9,978 bases of DNA from CAYGVX01 sp964395545. Lineage in GTDB: Archaea > Thermoproteota > Bathyarchaeia > Bathyarchaeales > SOJC01. A program made the translations under genes and the position numbers. Below are positions 5,716-9,978 of this stretch, piece by piece; position 1 is the first letter of the stretch; the number at the start of each line of letters is the position of its first letter. The notes under the pieces were generated by a model. The model was given only the letters and a program-made list of their open reading frames with translations, made no database searches and was not told where the DNA came from. The DNA lies in contig CAYNAW010000046.1 of NCBI GenBank assembly GCA_964395545.1, positions 1 to 9,978 of the forward strand. The letters run 5' to 3'.

Positions 5716-5752
5716 ACAGACGTTCTAAAACATAGCATTAAGAGCCATGCTG
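5701..5752 (+). promoter_or_regulatory. Bipartite promoter/operator module, copy 2 (before beta-propeller gene)
   Basis: The module starts with a perfect inverted repeat, GTTCAAAAGATTTGAAC (5701-5717; 7-base arms and 3-base centre), which spans the stop codon of the winged-helix gene. CGTTCTAAA (5721-5729) and TAGCATTAAGA (5733-5743) follow at the same spacing as in copy 1, then ATGCTG (5747-5752). If TTCTAAA is the TATA box, transcription would begin near 5752, at or just after the first ATG of the beta-propeller frame. This suggests the gene has its own promoter. Confidence 0.6.
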
Positions 5753-7612
5753 GCCCTTGTCTCTATTGTGATCCAAATGCGAATACTGAGCCTAAACCTA
5801 AGCACGATTGTCAGCAACCGAAAAATCATCGCTGTCGGCCTGATTGCATTCATCGGAGGGATGCTGTTATGCGGAGCCTTAATCAACCTGACTCGAATAA
5901 TGCCCTACTTTACGGTTTCTGGAGAGCCGCTGTCGAGGTTTTCCTCCTACGACGAACTTGTTGACTTTGTGGGCACCAGGTCCACCCAACCCCACTACTA
6001 CTTCACAGACAGCAACGTTCTCTTCTCAGTAGCAGAGACCCGGGTCGCGGCCTCCAGCGGTGACCCTGGCGTCGGCTACTCGACCACAAACGTTCAGGTT
6101 GCAGGTGTAGACGAAGCGGACATCGTGAAATCAGACGGAGAATACCTGTACGTCGTCACCTACCAGACCGTCTTCATCATCAAAGCTTACCCGCCTGAAG
6201 AGGCAGAAATCCTGTCGAGGATTAAGCTGAACGCGACGATCCACGGAATATTCGTCAACGGAGACAGGCTGGTAGTCTTCGGCTCTGATACGAGCGAAGT
6301 GAGGTTGTTAGCCGACGTGATCAAACCTGGAGTCATCGAGCCTTATTCCTTCGCAAAGCCAACCACCTTCATCAAAGTCTATGATGTCTCTGACAAGGCG
6401 GACCCCACGTCGGCCAGAAACGTCACTGTCGACGGTTACTACTACAGCTCCCGGATGATAGGCAACTACGTGTACACGATTGTGAACGAGCCAACGTTGC
6501 TCAACGGAACCGAAGTCAAGCTGCCCGTGCTGCACACTGACTACGAAACCGTGACTATTCCCGCTACGGAGATATACTATTCCGTCGTGACCGACTATGG
6601 CTTCACATTCACCTCGATCTTCGCCGTGAACGTGGTTGACGACGCCGAGCCGCCTACCTATGAAACGATACTGCTAGGCACTACGAGAAGCATCTACGTT
6701 TCACCGAACAACATCTACATCGCCTTTGGAGATGTGGATAGCGCTTCGGGCACGGAGAAGACATTGATCCACCGGGTTCAAGTGGACGGCAGCAGCATCG
6801 AGAACAAAGCAAGCGGAGGAGTTCCCGGCAGCGTGCTGAACCAGTTCTCCATGGACGAGCACGAGGGCTTCTTCAGAATAGCCACGACGGTCGACCCTTG
6901 GAACACGGCGAATTCAGGGAACAACATCTATGTTCTCAACATGACCCTTGACATCGTGGGCAAGCTGGAAGACCTTGCGTTGACCGAGAGGATTTACTCT
7001 GCCAGATTCATGGGCGACAGATGCTACCTCGTAACGTTCCAGCAGGTCGACCCGTTCTTCGTCATCGATCTCAGCTCTCCCACTGACCCCGAGGTCTTGG
7101 GCTACTTGAAGATTCCAGGGTTCTCAAGTTACCTCCACCCCTACGACGAAAACCACATAATCGGCATCGGCAAGATAGACAGCAACGTTAAGATGGCGCT
7201 GTTCGATGTCACCGACGTGTCTACACCGACGGAAACAGCCAATTATACGGTGCCAGGAGAATATTCGGACTCGACGGTCTTGCGGGACCACAAAGCCTTC
7301 CTCTTCGACCAGACCAAGCAGCTGCTGGCCATACCCGTCACCGTGAACAGCCTCAAGAACGTCAACAACTCTACATACACGTACGAATGGAGCTACTGGC
7401 AGGGCGCATACATCTTCGACATCACGTTGGAGAACGGTTTCGTCTTGAAGGGCAACGTGACCCATCGAGAGAGCAGCACTGGCTACGAGTACGGTCAGGA
7501 AGTGCAGCGGATACTGTACATTGGAAACGTGCTCTACACCGTTTCGGAAACCATGGTGAAGATGAACAACTTGTCGACGCTCGAGGAAATCGGCGTACTG
7601 GAGCTCTCCTAA
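5747..7612 (+). CDS. Secreted or membrane-anchored beta-propeller protein (PF09826/COG4880 type)
   Basis: This 621-residue protein has an N-terminal hydrophobic segment (about 27-48) that would anchor or export it, and a large extracellular region. The hallmark of the archaeal Beta_propel family is clear: TNVQVAGVDEADIVKSDG (114-131), followed by EYLYVV and repeated blade-like strands such as NDRLVVFG-type and DRCYLVTF-type turns. Members are surface proteins distantly related to WD-40 propellers and of unknown biochemical function. ATG 5747 lies inside the upstream regulatory module; ATG 5777 (residue 11), preceded by GTGATC, fits the predicted initiation site better and keeps the membrane segment. 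It is immediately downstream of the winged-helix membrane protein. No lipobox is present, as the Cys at 42 follows MLL. The family call is strong. Confidence 0.9.
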   Translation: MLALVSIVIQMRILSLNLSTIVSNRKIIAVGLIAFIGGMLLCGALINLTRIMPYFTVSGEPLSRFSSYDELVDFVGTRSTQPHYYFTDSNVLFSVAETRVAASSGDPGVGYSTTNVQVAGVDEADIVKSDGEYLYVVTYQTVFIIKAYPPEEAEILSRIKLNATIHGIFVNGDRLVVFGSDTSEVRLLADVIKPGVIEPYSFAKPTTFIKVYDVSDKADPTSARNVTVDGYYYSSRMIGNYVYTIVNEPTLLNGTEVKLPVLHTDYETVTIPATEIYYSVVTDYGFTFTSIFAVNVVDDAEPPTYETILLGTTRSIYVSPNNIYIAFGDVDSASGTEKTLIHRVQVDGSSIENKASGGVPGSVLNQFSMDEHEGFFRIATTVDPWNTANSGNNIYVLNMTLDIVGKLEDLALTERIYSARFMGDRCYLVTFQQVDPFFVIDLSSPTDPEVLGYLKIPGFSSYLHPYDENHIIGIGKIDSNVKMALFDVTDVSTPTETANYTVPGEYSDSTVLRDHKAFLFDQTKQLLAIPVTVNSLKNVNNSTYTYEWSYWQGAYIFDITLENGFVLKGNVTHRESSTGYEYGQEVQRILYIGNVLYTVSETMVKMNNLSTLEEIGVLELS

Positions 7613-7618
7613 CCATCT

Positions 7619-7630
7619 CTTCTTTTTTTT
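7619..7630 (+). terminator. T-rich transcription terminator after the beta-propeller gene
   Basis: TCTTCTTTTTTTT (ending at 7630) begins a few bases after the TAA of the beta-propeller gene, in the convergent gap with the phosphatase gene. A T run without a strong hairpin is the usual archaeal intrinsic terminator. Confidence 0.6.
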
Positions 7631-7646
7631 GCTCATCATCGATTTC

Positions 7647-8651
7647 TTAGGTTATCTGTTCGTATACTGGGTGCCCTTTGAAGTGCAGCATTGACTCCGA
7701 TTTCACGTAGGTTCCGCTCGGCAGCCTCATACTCAGTGAGCTGACTATGGCTCCGTTGGGGATGAAGCGCACGCCGTCGAGAAGCTCGCCTTTGGTGACG
7801 CCGGACGCGGCGAAGACCAGCTCGTTGCCCTTGGCTAGTTCTGCTTCTTTGTAAGCCTTTTCAGTGTCTACTCCGTCAGTTTCCAGTCTCTTCAGCCTTT
7901 TCGAGTCGTCCGTTTTGTCTTTCCAGACTTTGACCAGCATCGTTCCGCCGAGGCATTTGACTGCTGTTGCGCCGATGGTGGCTTCAGGGCCTGCGCCGGC
8001 GCCGAGGAGTAGGTCGACGCCGCTGTTCGGGATGCATGTGACCACGGACGCGGCGATGTCTCCGTCTTGGATCAGGATGATTCTGACTCCCAGTTTTCTC
8101 AGTCGCTGCAAGATATCTCGATGTCGTTCTCGTTCGAGCAAGATGACTGTAAAGTTTTCCAGGCGCATCTTTTTCTGTTGGGCGACTGTTTGCACGATTT
8201 CTTCGATGGACATGTCGAGTGAAATCTTGCCTTTTGAGTGGTAGTCGGTTGCCATTTTGAAGTAATAGCCGTCGTCTGGAAGGACTTGGAAGCATCCCTT
8301 CGGCGCGCATGCGAGGGCAGAGATGGCGTCTTTTCTTCCTTTCGACGTAGCGGTGGTGCCGTCAACTGGGTCTACGACGAATTCAACTGGTGGGCCGACT
8401 CCCGTTCCCACTTTTTCTCGCCGGCTGAAAGCTGGCGCGTTGTCTTTAGGTCCTTCGCAGCAAATCACTTCGCCGTCAACTTCCATTTGGGCCAAGACCG
8501 CCCGCGAGAAGTCGACGGCCCGTTGGTCGACGATGTCAGGGTTGCCCTGTCCAATGTGGAGGGCAGCACCCACTGCAGCTGCGGTGGTGATTCGAGTCAA
8601 TGATGGAGCGAGGGCTCTGAGTGAAACCATTGTTTTGTTTCCTTCTGGCAT
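7647..8651 (-). CDS. glpX: Class II (GlpX-type) fructose-1,6-bisphosphatase
   Basis: This 334-residue protein would remove the 1-phosphate of fructose-1,6-bisphosphate in gluconeogenesis, in the cytoplasm, with divalent metal. GlpX-family marks run in order: GEVICCEGPKDNAPAF (60-75), the metal-binding DPVDGTT (94-100), ERERH (173-177), QDGDIAAS (195-202), LGAGAGPEATIGATA (216-230) and FAASGVTKGELLDGV (280-294). The length matches the family (about 330). Variations from common bacterial forms are CCEGPKD for IGEGE-D and GAGAGPEAT for G-GGAPEG. The start is ATG 8651, without a Shine-Dalgarno site but with CATATAG centred 24 bases upstream, so a leaderless transcript is likely. The zinc-ribbon gene ends 30 bases upstream on the same strand. 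Some GlpX relatives also act on sedoheptulose-1,7-bisphosphate. Confidence 0.9.
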   Translation of the reverse strand: MPEGNKTMVSLRALAPSLTRITTAAAVGAALHIGQGNPDIVDQRAVDFSRAVLAQMEVDGEVICCEGPKDNAPAFSRREKVGTGVGPPVEFVVDPVDGTTATSKGRKDAISALACAPKGCFQVLPDDGYYFKMATDYHSKGKISLDMSIEEIVQTVAQQKKMRLENFTVILLERERHRDILQRLRKLGVRIILIQDGDIAASVVTCIPNSGVDLLLGAGAGPEATIGATAVKCLGGTMLVKVWKDKTDDSKRLKRLETDGVDTEKAYKEAELAKGNELVFAASGVTKGELLDGVRFIPNGAIVSSLSMRLPSGTYVKSESMLHFKGHPVYEQIT

Positions 8652-8671
8652 ATTGCTCTTGCAGAGCTTCT

Positions 8672-8678
8672 CTATATG
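8672..8678 (-). promoter_or_regulatory. TATA box for leaderless fructose-bisphosphatase transcript
   Basis: Minus-strand CATATAG, within AGCATATAGA, is centred 24 bases before ATG 8651, the spacing expected when transcription starts at the initiation codon. It lies directly after the stop codon of the zinc-ribbon gene. Confidence 0.55.
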
Positions 8679-8681
8679 CTT

Positions 8682-8921
8682 CTATTCCTCTTTAACGGTT
8701 TTCGTCGAAAATCTTTCCCGTAACTTCTCCGCCAGCTTGCCATCTTCAACGATGAAGGCTCCTCGGTACCCGCATTGTCTGCAGTCCCAGATTGACCACA
8801 GCTGGGGCAGTCCACTGGCCCACCGTATCTCCGTGGAACCGCATCGTGGACAAAACGTCTCTCGCCTCTGGCTCTTCTTCCCCGCTTCCGTTTCAGAGGG
8901 TTTCTGGGGTCTGCCCGTCAT
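8682..8921 (-). CDS. Small zinc-ribbon protein
   Basis: This 79-residue protein has a four-cysteine zinc ribbon: CPRC (Cys24, Cys27) and CRQC (Cys47, Cys50), each pair followed by a glycine knuckle (CG), as in TFIIS/TFIIB-like ribbons. The N-terminus is basic and polar, and the C-terminus (KLAEKLRERFSTKTVKEE) is a charged helix. There is no signal peptide. It is probably a nucleic-acid- or protein-binding factor; the exact partner cannot be told. ATG 8921 is preceded by GAGG with a five-base gap, a good ribosome-binding site. TGCATATACG at 8970-8979 fits as the TATA box with a leader of about 27 bases. It may be co-transcribed with the phosphatase gene 30 bases downstream, although that gene seems to have its own promoter. 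Confidence 0.75.
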   Translation of the reverse strand: MTGRPQKPSETEAGKKSQRRETFCPRCGSTEIRWASGLPQLWSIWDCRQCGYRGAFIVEDGKLAEKLRERFSTKTVKEE

Positions 8922-8960
8922 GAGGTCCTCATCCTAAGTGTCGGTCTGGGACGGCCACAT

Positions 8961-8998
8961 CATCCCCCACGTATATGCAGCATCCCCCATGCTTTAAG
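8961..8998. promoter_or_regulatory. Divergent promoter region with 20-bp-spaced direct repeats
   Basis: CATCCCCCAC (8961-8970) and CATCCCCCAT (8981-8990) are direct repeats exactly 20 bases apart. The minus-strand TATA box TGCATATACG (8970-8979) for the zinc-ribbon gene lies between them. The plus-strand TATA box GCTTTAAG (8991-8998) for the 9021 gene follows the second copy directly. Two helical turns of spacing suggest a bound dimer, or two proteins on the same face, controlling both genes. Confidence 0.5.
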
Positions 8999-9020
8999 GG
9001 TTTTCGACGCGTTGTGAGAC

Positions 9021-9332
9021 ATGTGCAGGAACGCCTACGCCGATTCAACTGTGGACGCCATGGGCAAGCGGCTGCCGCGCGACGACACCAACGTCATGCG
9101 TGCTATGCCTGCGTGGGATTGGGACCAACCGCATGGGCGCTACGGCCTCCAAGACATCATATTCCGAGGCAGCTGCATAGCGGAGTACCGGGCGGTGGAC
9201 GAAGCCACTGAACTGATACATTGCTGCGAGCACTGCGACAGCCTGCCCAAATACGCGAAGCGACTGCACAACGGGTCCAGCGAGAGCAGCGTGGACTGGC
9301 GAACGTTCGACAGCTACGTGAAGGGCCGCTAG
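9021..9332 (+). CDS. Small protein of unknown function, Cys/His-rich, probably leaderless
   Basis: This 103-residue protein is not recognised. It is soluble, with no hydrophobic segment, has a polar N-terminal half, and then a block with clustered Cys and His: GSCIAEY (50-56) and IHCCEHCDSLPKYAKRLH (66-83; Cys68, Cys69, Cys72, His67, His71). The cluster could bind a metal, but the spacing matches no family I can name. Evidence that it is a real gene is a TATA box (GCTTTAAG) centred 25-26 bases before ATG 9021, which fits a leaderless start. Its codons also favour G or C at the third position (many GAC, AGC, TAC, CTG). It is divergent from the zinc-ribbon gene and convergent with the dockerin-like gene. 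A longer antisense frame (9045-9356) is alanine-rich and less protein-like. Confidence 0.6.
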   Translation: MCRNAYADSTVDAMGKRLPRDDTNVMRAMPAWDWDQPHGRYGLQDIIFRGSCIAEYRAVDEATELIHCCEHCDSLPKYAKRLHNGSSESSVDWRTFDSYVKGR

Positions 9333-9409
9333 TGCCGGTGCGGACGCTTCGGCCACGAGTCCTCTCGGTAAGACGCTATCGCAAGACGCTGACTATGGCG
9401 TACAGGTCG

Positions 9410-9939
9410 TTAGGCCGTCAAGTAGTAGTCGACCCATACAGTCTCAGCCGCTGGGCTGCTGTTGAAGATCGTGATCTTCATGCTCTGCCCTGCCACATCA
9501 TACGTCTTCAGCACCCGCTCTGACGTCGTGTAACTCTCAAGCAGGTAGTCAACTCCGGTATCACTTCCGATCCTCCAGTACACCCACACATTGACGTTCA
9601 CCAAAGTGTCGATTCCGACCGTGATCGTGCGGTATCCTCGGGTCTCAATGGTTACGTCCCAAAAGGCTCCTGACGCGACTGTGTTTTCATACGTGTCTGA
9701 CGCAGTTGCGTAGCCGTTAACGGTCACGTTGAGGCTTGCGGGCCAGTTGGTGACGGTGACGTTCTTGCCCGGGTCGCCAGTGGTGGCATAGGCTCCGCGA
9801 CTTTGACGATGTCGAAGATGTCGCTGTCGCCGTCCGCGTCCAAGTCGGACCATGGGTCGTAGGTGGCGCTGGAGCTCACGCCCACGAGGAACATGGGAGC
9901 AAGCATCACGCACACTAAGGCGAGATATGCTTTCTTCAT
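9410..9939 (-). pseudogene. Secreted protein with dockerin-like Ca-binding loop, interrupted by one frameshift
   Basis: ATG 9939 opens a signal peptide (MKKAYLALVCVMLAPMFLVG, ending near SSSA), followed by TYDPWSDLDADGDSDIFDIV. This contains one EF-hand-like loop (Asp33, Asp35, Asp37, Asp39) as in dockerins. The frame then breaks at 9795-9797: one more G on the coding strand would continue KVA-G-AYATTGDPGKNVTVTNW into a beta-rich domain (residues of about 60-176) ending AETVWVDYYLTA and TAA at 9410. With the repair the protein has 176 residues. GAGGTG, about 11 bases before the ATG, is a good ribosome-binding site. The product is likely an exported surface or extracellular protein. The break lies in a G run and may be a sequencing error, in which case the gene is intact. 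Confidence 0.7.
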
Positions 9940-9978
9940 AACGGAATCACACCTCTTCTTGTCGTCCAATTGAACTAG

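Noticed and set aside
5860..5880. Possible lipoprotein signal (LLCGA) in the beta-propeller N-terminus
   Set aside because: The residue before Cys is Leu rather than Gly, Ala or Ser, so it does not fit a lipobox.
9045..9356. 103-residue minus-strand ORF opposite the unknown small gene
   Set aside because: It has alanine/valine-rich low-complexity composition. The plus strand has a well-placed TATA box and better codon bias.
1..9978. CRISPR array, rRNA genes or insertion-sequence ends
   Set aside because: No regularly spaced repeats, rRNA-like stretches or paired terminal repeats with a transposase were seen.

Overview
The window looks like a chromosomal segment of an archaeon, probably of the Bathyarchaeia (TACK) type. 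That placement is an inference. It rests on TATA-type promoters (GCTTTTTA, CATATA, CTTTAAG) about 24-33 bases before start codons, several apparently leaderless genes, Shine-Dalgarno sites at others, a split B12 acyl-CoA mutase with its G-protein chaperone, a PF09826-type beta-propeller protein, and a secreted protein with a single dockerin-like calcium loop of a style common in such genomes.

Layout. (1) 1-2335, minus strand: an operon of an acyl-CoA mutase large subunit, the B12-binding small subunit and a MeaB/ArgK-type GTPase that is cut by the window edge. All three begin with TTG. The large subunit has Phe91 and Gln209 where methylmalonyl-CoA mutase has Tyr and Arg, which is the isobutyryl-CoA mutase signature. 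(2) 2390-3958: a decayed, gene-poor stretch. It holds a 5'-truncated and frameshifted gene remnant, an intact ASCH-like gene, tiny uncertain ORFs, three GCGCGCGCAT copies, and a tyrosine-recombinase (integrase) pseudogene abutting a tRNA-Pro(CGG). This reads as an old integration site. (3) 4132-7612: a membrane-anchored transglutaminase-like protein, divergent from a winged-helix protein with two membrane helices, which is followed by a beta-propeller surface protein. A bipartite promoter module of about 50 bp occurs twice, once before the winged-helix gene and once before the beta-propeller gene, suggesting shared control, possibly by the winged-helix protein itself. (4) 7647-8921, minus strand: a class II (GlpX-type) fructose-1,6-bisphosphatase preceded by a small zinc-ribbon gene. 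(5) 9021-9332: a divergent, probably leaderless small gene of unknown function. The 20-bp-spaced repeat CATCCCCCA lies in the shared promoter region. (6) 9410-9939, minus strand: a secreted dockerin-like protein interrupted by one frameshift.

Three of the reading-frame breaks (near 2478, 3665 and 9796) would each be repaired by one additional G or C in a short G/C run. Homopolymer under-calling in the assembly must therefore be considered alongside genuine gene decay.
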